Origin: an uncultured Erythrobacter sp. | Lineage (GTDB): Bacteria; Pseudomonadota; Alphaproteobacteria; Sphingomonadales; Sphingomonadaceae | Assembly: GCA_947500645.1 (NCBI GenBank) | Contig: CANMSD010000001.1 | Coordinates: 682,001 to 746,000, forward strand | Reading direction: 5' to 3' | DNA length: 64,000 nt | In this document: one piece after another, positions 53,807 to 62,042 of the stretch | How the letters are laid out: the number at the start of each line of letters is the position of its first letter | How positions within the stretch are numbered: the first letter of the stretch is position 1 | The notes under the pieces: generated by a model | Told to the model about the DNA's origin: nothing | The model's database searches: none | Seen by the model: only the letters and a program-made list of their open reading frames with translations | Made by a program: the position numbers and the translations under genes

Positions 53807-54568
53807 ATGTTGCACCAAGCTGACATAAACGTTTCTATCGTTTGTCAAAATTCGCTGGCAAAAGAAGGCCTGCGACGAATCCTCACCGAGGATCAATTCG
53901 AAGTCTGTAATCTGTTTGAAGACGTGTCGCCGCTGTTGGCGGACGACGCAGATACATACCATTTGGATAAGGATGGTATCATCCTGTTCGAAATGACCGG
54001 ACAGAATGTCGACCAACAGGTTTCAGCCATTCGGGAAAAATACCCGACTTGCAAACTCGTGCTTTTGACCAATGCTTTCGAATTCGACGCCATGATCGAT
54101 GTGTTCCGCGCTGGTGCGGATGGCTACATCATCAAGGATATCGAGTGCCAATCACTGATTGAATCACTCAAACTAGTGGCTCTTGGCGAGAAAATTCTGC
54201 CAAGCCAGCTGGTCAAGCACCTGCCGCTGCGCAGCGCCATGTCAAGCGCGCCTCAGACCGATGGGTCGGAAATGCTCGACTCGCTCTCAGAGCGCGAAAT
54301 CGAAACGCTGCGCTGCCTGATCATGGGCTACCCAAACAAGGTAATCGCCTATCGCCTCGATATCAGCGAGGCGACGGTAAAGGTTCATGTGAAAGCGATC
54401 CTTCGCAAGCTCGGTGTTCAAAACCGGACTCAAGCCGCCATTTGGGCCGTCAACCATGGCCTTGATGCGAATGCAGCTTGTGCCACGCTCGCGGCTGAAA
54501 CGCCCGAAGACGCACCGGTCGAAGAAGACGAGTTCGCAGCGCCACAGCCCATGAATGCCAACGCCTGA
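53807..54568 (+). CDS. LuxR/NarL-type regulator with atypical receiver
   Basis: A 253-residue protein: an N-terminal receiver-like domain (1-125), a linker, and a LuxR helix-turn-helix (about 163-220, LSEREIETLRCLIMGYPNKV and TVKVHVKAILRKLGV, in part), then an acidic tail. The receiver lacks the usual acidic pair (VSIVCQNS) and the phosphoacceptor aspartate position reads ILFEMTG, giving E62. The conserved Lys near the end is present (YIIKDI). Phosphorylation control is therefore unlikely. It stands just upstream of UDP-glucose dehydrogenase and surface-sugar genes, so control of exopolysaccharide is plausible. Confidence 0.9.
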   Translation: MLHQADINVSIVCQNSLAKEGLRRILTEDQFEVCNLFEDVSPLLADDADTYHLDKDGIILFEMTGQNVDQQVSAIREKYPTCKLVLLTNAFEFDAMIDVFRAGADGYIIKDIECQSLIESLKLVALGEKILPSQLVKHLPLRSAMSSAPQTDGSEMLDSLSEREIETLRCLIMGYPNKVIAYRLDISEATVKVHVKAILRKLGVQNRTQAAIWAVNHGLDANAACATLAAETPEDAPVEEDEFAAPQPMNANA

Positions 54569-54574
54569 TCAAGG

Positions 54575-54611
54575 CTTGCCCTCGACGATTGATCCGAGGG
54601 CAGGTCTTTAT
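54575..54611 (+). terminator. rho-independent terminator after the LuxR-type gene
   Basis: CTTGCCCTCG (54575-54584) pairs with CGAGGGCAGG (54595-54604) over 10 bp with one T-G wobble and a 10-nt loop, followed by TCTTTAT. It begins 6 bp after the stop codon. Confidence 0.75.
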
Positions 54612-54702
54612 CGGCGCGAAGGCTGGATTTCCCAAAAAGAAGAATGCCATGGCGATTTATGGTCATGTCATTCAGCTCATTGGGCAGCTTGAACGCCGTT
54701 CA

Positions 54703-54719
54703 GGAAATAGGCAATTTCC
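54703..54719. promoter_or_regulatory. dyad upstream of UDP-glucose dehydrogenase
   Basis: GGAAATAGGCAATTTCC is a 17-bp dyad (6-bp arms, 5-bp centre) ending 33 bp before the start of the dehydrogenase gene, a good position for an operator. Which regulator binds is unknown; the LuxR-type protein encoded just upstream is one candidate. Confidence 0.4.
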
Positions 54720-54752
54720 CCTGTAGATTGAACACTTACGAGGGGAATTTCG

Positions 54753-56054
54753 ATGCGAATAGCCATGATTGGATCAGGCTATGTTGGGTTGGTGTCAGGA
54801 AGCTGTTTTTCAGATTTCGGCCACCACGTCGTTTGCGTCGACAAGAACGAAGAGAAGATCAAGGCTCTGAAATCAGGCAAGGTTCCGATCTTCGAACCTG
54901 GCCTTGCGGATTTGATTGCTCGAAATGTCGAGGCTGGTCGGCTTACCTTCGATACCGACTTGAGCCGTCCTGCCGCAGAGGCAGACGTGATCTTTATCGC
55001 CGTTGGCACGCCATCGCGTCGAGGCGATGGGCACGCCGATCTCTCGTTTGTGGAGCAAGCAGCGCGGGAGATTGCGGGGGCCATCGAGGGTTTCACCGTT
55101 ATCGTCAACAAATCGACCGTGCCGGTCGGAACCGGCGATGTGGTCGAGCGAATCATTCGCGACATCAACCCGGACGCTGATTTTGCTGTCGTTTCTAATC
55201 CGGAATTCCTGCGTGAAGGTGCGGCAATCGAGGATTTCAAGCGCCCGGACAGGATCGTCGTAGGCGGTAGCGATGAACGCGCGCTCGCAGCGATGCGGGA
55301 GGTCTATCGTCCCCTTTATCTCAACAAGGCGCCGCTGGTCGAAATGAGCCGTGCCTCCGCAGAACTCGCGAAATATGCCGGAAACGCATTTCTCGCCACC
55401 AAGATCGCATTCATCAATGAAATCGCTGACTTATGCGAGCGGGTGAACGCCGATGTTCAGGACATCGCCCGCGCGATCGGGTTGGATAACCGGATCGGGA
55501 AGAAGTTCCTCAACGCCGGACCAGGCTACGGAGGTTCGTGCTTCCCCAAGGACACTTTGGCGCTTCTTCAAACTGCGAATGACGTTGAGCGCCCACTGCG
55601 CATCGTGGAGGCGGTCGTATCATCCAACGACAAACGCAAATTCGCCATGGGTCGCAAGATCATTCAGGCCGTTGGCGGCGACGTGTCGGGCAAGCGGATC
55701 GCAATTCTTGGCCTGACTTTCAAACCCAATACTGACGACATGCGCGACAGCCCTGCGATCGCGATCATTCAAACACTGCAGCATGGCGGAGCCAAGGTTG
55801 CGGCATACGATCCTGAGGGCACCGAGCAGGCACGCGAAGTGCTGGAGGATATCGAGTATTGCGAGTCCCCCTACGATGCGATCGAACGCGCCGATGCAAT
55901 GGCTATCGTTACCGAATGGGACGAGTTTCGCGCGCTTGATCTCGACCGGGTCAAAAACGGGCTGAACGACAACGTGCTGGTCGATCTGCGCAACATCTAC
56001 GACCGCGAGGAAGTCGAAATGCGCGGGATCAAATATATAGCTGTCGGGCACTAG
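54753..56054 (+). CDS. ugd: UDP-glucose 6-dehydrogenase
   Basis: A 433-residue enzyme with the N-terminal NAD motif GSGYVGLVSG at residues 8-17, the VGTPSRRGDGHADLS segment, and the catalytic cysteine C263 in GYGGSCFPKD, followed by the C-terminal UDP-binding domain. It oxidises UDP-glucose twice to UDP-glucuronate, a precursor of acidic exopolysaccharide, capsule or lipid sugar. It is followed 44 bp later by a GtrA-type gene. The GAGGGG ribosome site is close to the ATG. Confidence 0.96.
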   Translation: MRIAMIGSGYVGLVSGSCFSDFGHHVVCVDKNEEKIKALKSGKVPIFEPGLADLIARNVEAGRLTFDTDLSRPAAEADVIFIAVGTPSRRGDGHADLSFVEQAAREIAGAIEGFTVIVNKSTVPVGTGDVVERIIRDINPDADFAVVSNPEFLREGAAIEDFKRPDRIVVGGSDERALAAMREVYRPLYLNKAPLVEMSRASAELAKYAGNAFLATKIAFINEIADLCERVNADVQDIARAIGLDNRIGKKFLNAGPGYGGSCFPKDTLALLQTANDVERPLRIVEAVVSSNDKRKFAMGRKIIQAVGGDVSGKRIAILGLTFKPNTDDMRDSPAIAIIQTLQHGGAKVAAYDPEGTEQAREVLEDIEYCESPYDAIERADAMAIVTEWDEFRALDLDRVKNGLNDNVLVDLRNIYDREEVEMRGIKYIAVGH

Positions 56055-56098
56055 GATCGTGCCTGGAGATAGGTCACATTCATGATGATCGAGTTGGC

Positions 56099-56506
56099 AT
56101 GACAAGCGAGTTGGCAAGGATAGCGCGCTTTGTGTTGGTAGGTATCTTCAACACCGCGCTAGGCTATGGCTTTATCCTTGTGGGCCTGTTCCTTGGTGCT
56201 GGCGACTACCTTGCAAATGTGATCGGCTTCGCTCTTGGATTGCCGATCGCCTATTTCCTCCATCGCGGCTTCACCTTCCGGGTTTCGGCACGCGCCAGCA
56301 AGGCCGAGGCTTCGCGATACGTGATCGCATTCGTGATAGCATATGGTGTTAATCTCAGCGTTATCGCAACCGGCAGAGCGCTGGGGTACGTCGATAATCC
56401 GCTGGTGCAGCTCGCCGCTGTCTGTGCTTACGCGGCGGTCTCATACGTCCTCAGTCGACTGATCGTATTTCCCTCAAGCGAGGCCGCTTCGGATCCTCCC
56501 AATTGA
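56099..56506 (+). CDS. GtrA-family membrane protein
   Basis: A 135-residue protein with four hydrophobic helices and the GtrA landmarks FVLVGIFNTALGYG at the N-terminus and HRGFTF after helix 2. GtrA proteins are proposed to flip polyprenyl-phosphate-linked sugars across the inner membrane. The convergent gene is a GtrB-like GT2 transferase, its usual functional partner. Unusually, the two are on opposite strands and overlap by 56 bp at their 3' ends. Confidence 0.9.
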   Translation: MTSELARIARFVLVGIFNTALGYGFILVGLFLGAGDYLANVIGFALGLPIAYFLHRGFTFRVSARASKAEASRYVIAFVIAYGVNLSVIATGRALGYVDNPLVQLAAVCAYAAVSYVLSRLIVFPSSEAASDPPN

Positions 56507-57440
56507 GCCGACTCTCAATGATCGGATCGGCATCGTTGCGCGATTGAATGAAGAGCCGACCGATGTACTCGCCAAGGATCCCCATAAAGATCGCATTAAT
56601 CGAGATCGACATCAGCAAGAGAATAGTCGTCGTGGCAAAGCCTGCCGGCCAGGCCTGCCCGAACAGAAGCCTGCCCACCACATAACCAAATGTGAGCAGA
56701 AGGCTGAGGAAGCCGATGAACAGGCCAGCGTATGACGCCAGTCTCAGCGGTAGCAGAGAGTGATTGAGCAGACCGTCAACCGCGAGCGAAATCATTGATC
56801 GGAGTGGAAACTTGCTGGTCCCCGCGACGCGATCCGCGCGGTCATATTCAAACCCAATCTGCGAAAAACCCATCGAACTGATCAGGCCGCGCAGATACGG
56901 CGTGGTGTCATTCACCTTGCGCAGTTCATCGAGGATCACCCGATCGCAAAGCCGATACTCCCCCGCATTGATTGGCAAGTCATCATCGCTGATCCTGGCG
57001 ATGACGCGGTAGAATGCACGGCGAAGGGCAGCCACCAGGAACCCGTCCGCTAGAGTGCGACGAATACCGAACACCACCTCATGCCCCATGCGCCACAGCT
57101 GGAGCATTTTCGGGATCAATTCCGGCGGGTCTTGCAAGTCGCAGTCAATCTGTACCGAGCATTCGCCCGACGCCGCCTTGTACGCGCACAGCAAGGATCT
57201 TTGATATCCAAAATTGCGCGAGAAGCGGATCACCTTGAGTTTTTTGTCCTTCTTGGCGAGCTCCTGAAGGATATGAAAGGTGCGATCGGTCGAGTGATTG
57301 TCCGTTACGATGATCTCGTAATCATAGTCAGGCAAACGCTCGAAGGTCTGCACGATCGCATCATAGGCGCGCTCGACGTTCTCTTCTTCGTTAAATGCCG
57401 GAACGAGCACCGAAACCAGAGTTGGTTTGGGATCATCCAT
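56451..57440 (-). CDS. GT2 polyprenyl-phosphate glycosyltransferase (GtrB/DPM1-like)
   Basis: A 329-residue protein with an N-terminal GT-A catalytic domain: VLVPAFNEEENV, the nucleotide-binding VTDNHSTDRT at 45-54 and the DxD-like D99-C-D101 with DLQDPPE. Two hydrophobic helices follow at about residues 235-300. Such enzymes transfer a sugar from a nucleotide donor to undecaprenyl phosphate. It is the last gene of the CDP-sugar cluster and overlaps the upstream SDR gene by 8 bp, so the cluster's CDP-sugar product is a reasonable donor. Its 3' end overlaps the GtrA gene on the other strand. Confidence 0.92.
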   Translation of the reverse strand: MDDPKPTLVSVLVPAFNEEENVERAYDAIVQTFERLPDYDYEIIVTDNHSTDRTFHILQELAKKDKKLKVIRFSRNFGYQRSLLCAYKAASGECSVQIDCDLQDPPELIPKMLQLWRMGHEVVFGIRRTLADGFLVAALRRAFYRVIARISDDDLPINAGEYRLCDRVILDELRKVNDTTPYLRGLISSMGFSQIGFEYDRADRVAGTSKFPLRSMISLAVDGLLNHSLLPLRLASYAGLFIGFLSLLLTFGYVVGRLLFGQAWPAGFATTTILLLMSISINAIFMGILGEYIGRLFIQSRNDADPIIESRLNWEDPKRPRLREIRSVD

Positions 57441-58416
57441 GAACCCGCACCTCCGAAGTGTGTTGGTCTGGACCGATCTGCCGACGTCGTGCGTCGATCA
57501 ATCGTGACAGCCCTTGCCGCAAACCGATCTGCGGCGACCATGAATACATCTCGCGGGCCAGCGAAGCGTCGCATCGCAGTTCATTGATCTTCTCTCCCGG
57601 GAGCAGTCGACGCTGCTCCACCAGCGCGGGGTTGCACCGTGTGCCGGAGATCACTTCAGCAGCGACCTCTCGCATACTCGGCGCCGTGCCAGTTGCGACA
57701 TTGATGTAGCCGCTCTGCACATTCCGCGTTTCAGCGAGCGCCAGAAAGGCTGAAACAACGTCATCCACGTGAATGAGGTCGCGCCGGTCGTCCGGCCGTT
57801 CGATCTTGATGCTCTGGCCAGCGAGGCAAGCATCGATCAACGCGGGAATCAGAAAGCTTTCCGACTGATCCGGGCCATAGGTCAGCGCCAGGCGTGCCGT
57901 GACCATCTGAAAGGGAACGCTTGCCTGCAACATGTCGAGGAACTGCGTTCCGGCCAACATTGCCAAACCATAGGCGGAAATCGGGCGCTCTCTCTGCCGC
58001 TCCCGATAGGGCAATGCGACAGCGCCATATTCCGCGATAGTCCCCGCACGGAACAATGCGCGCGGAGGTTCAGGCAATTGCGCTAGCGCCTCAACCAGAC
58101 CGACCAATGGCTTGATAATCTGCTCGATCGATCGCTTCGCCGCCTCAATGTCTGCGGAATTGGCCCCGCGGCTTGGACTCGCAAGATGAAAGACCAATTC
58201 AGGGCTGGCAGCACTGACCGCTGCTTGGGTCGCAACCGGATCGCACAAATCCGCATGGTGGACGGTGACCCGATCCTTGCAATCGGCAATGCGATCAAGC
58301 GACGCGCCCGGACGCACGACCGCATGCACCGAGGCCCCGCGATCCACTAGGCGGCGCACGATGTGCGAGCCAATAAACCCGGCGGCCCCGGTCACAAGGC
58401 ATGTGCGGCCATCCAA
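57433..58416 (-). CDS. SDR-family NDP-sugar epimerase/reductase-like protein, catalytic Lys replaced
   Basis: A 327-residue extended short-chain dehydrogenase with the NAD(P) motif TGAAGFIGSH at 9-18, HLASPSR after strand 4 and a likely catalytic T126. The active-site motif that should read YxxxK is Y149-G-L-A-M153, so the lysine is methionine (codon 57958-57960). Relatives reduce or epimerise 4-keto sugars, as RfbJ-type and RmlD/GDP-rhamnose enzymes do. By position it should reduce the C4 keto group at the end of the CDP-sugar route. The lost Lys makes normal catalysis uncertain. Confidence 0.87.
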   Translation of the reverse strand: MDGRTCLVTGAAGFIGSHIVRRLVDRGASVHAVVRPGASLDRIADCKDRVTVHHADLCDPVATQAAVSAASPELVFHLASPSRGANSADIEAAKRSIEQIIKPLVGLVEALAQLPEPPRALFRAGTIAEYGAVALPYRERQRERPISAYGLAMLAGTQFLDMLQASVPFQMVTARLALTYGPDQSESFLIPALIDACLAGQSIKIERPDDRRDLIHVDDVVSAFLALAETRNVQSGYINVATGTAPSMREVAAEVISGTRCNPALVEQRRLLPGEKINELRCDASLAREMYSWSPQIGLRQGLSRLIDARRRQIGPDQHTSEVRVHG

Positions 58417-58438
58417 TTTCAGATCCCTCTTTCGCGTA

Positions 58439-59695
58439 CTAAACTAGCTTCGGCTTCGGAAACGGGACCAGGAACTGGCCGCCGCGCTCGCGAAATGCCT
58501 CTTGTTGCTCGTAGATTTCGTCAAAGAAGTTCCACGCCAGCATGAAGAGTACGTCCGGCTTCTCTTCCTCAATCGCCTCGACAGGCTTGATAGGAATACG
58601 CGTGTTCGGCGAGTAGAGACCCTGCTTGAGCGGGTTCTTGTCGGCCAGGAAGTCAAGATGCTCGGCACCGATCCCGTAATAGGTGATTGTGGTGTTGCCG
58701 CGAGCCGATGCTCCGTACCCGGCGATCTTCTTGCCTTGCGCTTTCAGCTCGGCAAAAATGCGCCGCAGCTCTTCACCGGTCTCGTCGAACTCGGCTTTAC
58801 GAGTATCGTAGGTCGCCTTATCGAGCATTCCGACGGCAGCCTCTTCAGCCAGCATTTTCGCGACATTCTCGCCGATCGGATAGCCCGCTGCCTTGCGGGT
58901 CATGAACGTACGAAACGAACCGCCGTGGATGCCTTCGAGGAAGGTCACATCGCTAACCTCAAGGTCGAAAGCCTCGGCCAGTTTGACCATCGACAACACG
59001 CTGAATTCCGAGACGTGCTCGTGATACATGTTGTCGAACTCAGCACGCTCGAGCATTTCCTTGGCCCACGGAACTTCGATGATGAAGGTGCCGTCATCGG
59101 TCAGCATGATGCAAACCGCTTCCATGAAATTGTGCAGGTCGCCAATATGGTTGAACGTATTGGTCGTCGTGATGACCTTGGCCGGGCCGCGCTTCTCGCG
59201 CACTTCCTTGGCCGATTGCGGGTGGAAGTAATCCACGTGCGTTTCCACGCCGCGCTCTGCGGCTAGTTCAGCGATGTTCTCGGCCGGATCGAATCCCAGA
59301 GTCTTGCAGCCGCGCGCATTGCAGGCGGCGAGCAAAAGCCCGTCATTGCTACCGATATCGACGATCAGCCCGTCGCCCGCGCGCTCTGCAATGACGTCAG
59401 CGAACTCGTCAAAGTGGCTGTGCATCGTCGCCGCGCCTGACGGAATGTAAAGGTAGTGCTTGAAGAAATCTTCAGGGATCTGATCGGCGACAGCGATCAG
59501 GCCGCATTCGAGACAGGCCTGCGCGTTGAGCGGAAATGATGGCTGGGCATCATCCATATCTTCCGGCCGGATAAGCATCTGTGCCGGAGAGTGCTCGCCA
59601 TATTCCAGAAACAGATACGGATCATCGGCACCACAAGCGCGGCAGCGCTCCATGGTTGAGCTGGGAACTTTTTGTGCGGACTGCGGATCAAGCAT
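58439..59695 (-). CDS. NDP-sugar C-methyltransferase-like protein
   Basis: A 418-residue three-domain methyltransferase: an N-terminal zinc-binding module with C18, C21, C61 and C64 (CRACG and CLECG), a central SAM domain with IVDIGSNDGLLL, and a C-terminal domain containing IAGYGASARGNT. This is the architecture of sugar C-3 methyltransferases such as TylC3. I chose ATG 59695, preceded by GAGG and overlapping the RfbH-like stop by 8 bp; ATG 59707 has no ribosome site. In the CDP-sugar cluster it should add a methyl branch beside the 4-keto group of the deoxysugar. Confidence 0.9.
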   Translation of the reverse strand: MLDPQSAQKVPSSTMERCRACGADDPYLFLEYGEHSPAQMLIRPEDMDDAQPSFPLNAQACLECGLIAVADQIPEDFFKHYLYIPSGAATMHSHFDEFADVIAERAGDGLIVDIGSNDGLLLAACNARGCKTLGFDPAENIAELAAERGVETHVDYFHPQSAKEVREKRGPAKVITTTNTFNHIGDLHNFMEAVCIMLTDDGTFIIEVPWAKEMLERAEFDNMYHEHVSEFSVLSMVKLAEAFDLEVSDVTFLEGIHGGSFRTFMTRKAAGYPIGENVAKMLAEEAAVGMLDKATYDTRKAEFDETGEELRRIFAELKAQGKKIAGYGASARGNTTITYYGIGAEHLDFLADKNPLKQGLYSPNTRIPIKPVEAIEEEKPDVLFMLAWNFFDEIYEQQEAFRERGGQFLVPFPKPKLV

Positions 59696-60917
59696 GGATA
59701 GCCTCATTGGTCTTGGTTGCGGATTTCGCCTTGGCGAATTCTTCGAAACATTCGTGCAGATAATCTAGCTGCGGGTCGGTCAGACCGTGGTGGCAGGCGA
59801 GCAGGATGCCCCCGCGCATTACCGCGTCTGAAACAGGATATCCGTCCTTGGCCGTCCGGCACTCGACATTCTTCATCGCGGGCTGACGCAGGATATTTCC
59901 TGTGAAGACCACGCGGGTTTGAATGTCGCGCTTCTCAAGGAAGACCTGCATCTCGCGGCGCGTAAACGGCGCATCTTCGCGAATGGTAAGCGGGAATGCG
60001 AGCCAGCCGGTGCGCGATTCTGCCATCTGCTTGGGCAGAACAAACCAGTCTTCGTATTGGCTGAAGAACTCGAGCTGACGTTTGAAGTTATGCTCTCGCA
60101 GGGAGATGTTGTTGTCGAGCTTGTCGAGTTGGATAAGGCCGAACGCGGCCCCCATCTCCGATGGCTCAACATTATAGCCTAGCTCGGAAAAAACGAACTT
60201 CGCATCGTATTCGATTCCGTCGAGCTCGATGTTGAAACGGTTTTCGATACTCTCGGAATCGGCGGCTTCTGCAAATAGCGAAGAGGACCTGCCCCACGAA
60301 CGGAGCAAAAGCGCCTGCTCTGCGAGTTCAGGATCGGTCACGCACAGCATACCGCCATTACCGCCGGCATTGATGACGTGACTGCCATAGAAGCTCGTGG
60401 TGCTGATGTGCGAACGGGTGCCAGTGCTGGTTCCCCGCAGAGTGGCACCAAGAGTGTCGGCGCTATCCTCTATCACCATGAGACCGTGTTTGTCCGCGAT
60501 CTCACGAATGCGGTCCCAATCAGGGAGATTTCCGATCAGCGATGGGATCATCATCGCCTTCGTCTTGGGACCGATCATCGCTTCGATCTGGTCGACATCG
60601 ATGTTGTAGGTGCCAACTGCCGCATCGACGAATGCCGGCACCAACCGGCCGCGCACAATTGGCGCGACAGTCGTAGCGAAAGTGAGTGCGGGCGTTATCA
60701 CCTCACTGCTTTCTGGCAGCTTCAGCAATTCCATCGCCAGGTAATTGGCGGAAGAACCCGAATTGACCATGATCCCATGATCCTTGGCAAACAGCGCAGA
60801 CACGCGCTCCTGCATGGTCCTTACTTTCGGCCCCATCTGCGTAGACGTGCGCAGCACCTCCACCACGGCCGCAATTTCCTCTTCGCCGTGTACCGTTTGT
60901 CCGTAATTTACGCGCAT
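59688..60917 (-). CDS. RfbH/ColD-type PLP sugar 3-dehydratase without Fe-S cysteines
   Basis: A 409-residue member of the DegT/DnrJ/EryC1/StrS family. The PLP-binding lysine of aminotransferases is His180 (SFYGSHVINAGG), the hallmark of the 3-dehydratases RfbH/E1 and ColD; D151-S-A-D154 binds the PLP ring. RfbH proteins carry a cysteine cluster for a [2Fe-2S] centre after the WGR motif. Here that stretch reads RSWGRSSSLFAEAADSES with serines and no cysteine. Neighbours provide CDP-4-keto-6-deoxyglucose, so it should remove the C3 hydroxyl, but without the classical iron-sulfur/E3 electron route. Confidence 0.9.
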   Translation of the reverse strand: MRVNYGQTVHGEEEIAAVVEVLRTSTQMGPKVRTMQERVSALFAKDHGIMVNSGSSANYLAMELLKLPESSEVITPALTFATTVAPIVRGRLVPAFVDAAVGTYNIDVDQIEAMIGPKTKAMMIPSLIGNLPDWDRIREIADKHGLMVIEDSADTLGATLRGTSTGTRSHISTTSFYGSHVINAGGNGGMLCVTDPELAEQALLLRSWGRSSSLFAEAADSESIENRFNIELDGIEYDAKFVFSELGYNVEPSEMGAAFGLIQLDKLDNNISLREHNFKRQLEFFSQYEDWFVLPKQMAESRTGWLAFPLTIREDAPFTRREMQVFLEKRDIQTRVVFTGNILRQPAMKNVECRTAKDGYPVSDAVMRGGILLACHHGLTDPQLDYLHECFEEFAKAKSATKTNEAIHA

Positions 60918-62038
60918 ACTGTGAGCTTCTCTTCTTGTGTTTGAAGGACAGCGTCGCCGCCCTCATATTCTCGGATCTGTTGGCGTGTGAATTCGCGCAT
61001 GTCGGCATCGCCGTCGGCGAACGCGCGGTACCATTTGGCGGTGATCGCAATCGCCTGTTCGGTAGAAAGTCGCGGAGTCCAGCCCAGACGCTGCCGGGCT
61101 TTGCTGCTGTCGAGAGTCAGCATACCGGCCTCGTGCGGATCACCCTCCCGCTTGCCGAATTCGATCTCAGCCGCGCCCTCGCCCCAATGACGCTGAAGCC
61201 CGCGAGCGATCGTATCGACCTTCATGAAGGCGTCTGCCGACGGTCCAAAATTCCATGCCTCGGCGTACTTCTCGGCGTCATCAGACATGAGCAGCACGCC
61301 AACCTGCAGATAGCCGGAGAGCGGTTCAAGCACGTGCTGCCATGGGCGAACACTTGCGGGATTGCGGATGGTGACACTCTCTCCGCCCAGTGTTGCGCGA
61401 ATGATGTCCGGGATCAGCCGGTCGACCGCCCAATCGCCTCCGCCAAACACGTTCCCCGCCCGCACGGTTGCGACTTTCACATCCCCGGCAGCTGAAAAAT
61501 ACGACTGACGAAAGGCACTGGCGATGATCTCCGTGCAGCCCTTGGAGGCACTATAGGGATCGGCGCCGCCCAGCTGATCATCTTCACGATAGGGCCAAGG
61601 CCATTCGTGGTTTTCGTAGCATTTGTCGCTGGTAACAACGACGATACCTTTAAGGTTCGGCATTCGCCGCGCGCGATCGAGAACAACTGCAGTCCCGGTT
61701 ACATTGGTCGCGATCGTTCCAACCGGATCCTCATAGGATGGGCGGACCAGCGATTGCGCGGCCATGTGGATGACGAGGTCCGCATCGCAATCTTCGGTGG
61801 CGCGCTCAAACTCATCGGCTGAGCGAATATCGGCAATTCGGTGATCGACCAGATCGGCAATGCGCGCGCTTTCGAACAACGACGGCCCCTCAGGTGGCGG
61901 TAGAGCAACACCCGTTACTTCAGCACCCATTTCCGACAGCCAGAGGCACAGCCAGCTGCCCTTGAAGCCGGTGTGCCCGGTCACAAGGACGCGCTTACCG
62001 CGAAACGCTTCGGCGATCATCTGAAAGTCGGTGACCAT
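60908..62038 (-). CDS. rfbG: CDP-glucose 4,6-dehydratase
   Basis: A 376-residue extended SDR enzyme with the NAD motif TGHTGFKGSWL at 20-30, catalytic T136 (VVTSDKCYEN) and Y162-xxx-K166 (PYSASKGCTE). FKGSWL is characteristic of the CDP-glucose dehydratases. It converts CDP-glucose to CDP-4-keto-6-deoxyglucose. It lies 4 bp after rfbF and overlaps the RfbH-like gene by 10 bp, as in 3,6-dideoxyhexose clusters of enterobacterial O-antigens. Confidence 0.94.
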   Translation of the reverse strand: MVTDFQMIAEAFRGKRVLVTGHTGFKGSWLCLWLSEMGAEVTGVALPPPEGPSLFESARIADLVDHRIADIRSADEFERATEDCDADLVIHMAAQSLVRPSYEDPVGTIATNVTGTAVVLDRARRMPNLKGIVVVTSDKCYENHEWPWPYREDDQLGGADPYSASKGCTEIIASAFRQSYFSAAGDVKVATVRAGNVFGGGDWAVDRLIPDIIRATLGGESVTIRNPASVRPWQHVLEPLSGYLQVGVLLMSDDAEKYAEAWNFGPSADAFMKVDTIARGLQRHWGEGAAEIEFGKREGDPHEAGMLTLDSSKARQRLGWTPRLSTEQAIAITAKWYRAFADGDADMREFTRQQIREYEGGDAVLQTQEEKLTVCA

Positions 62039-62042
62039 GCCG

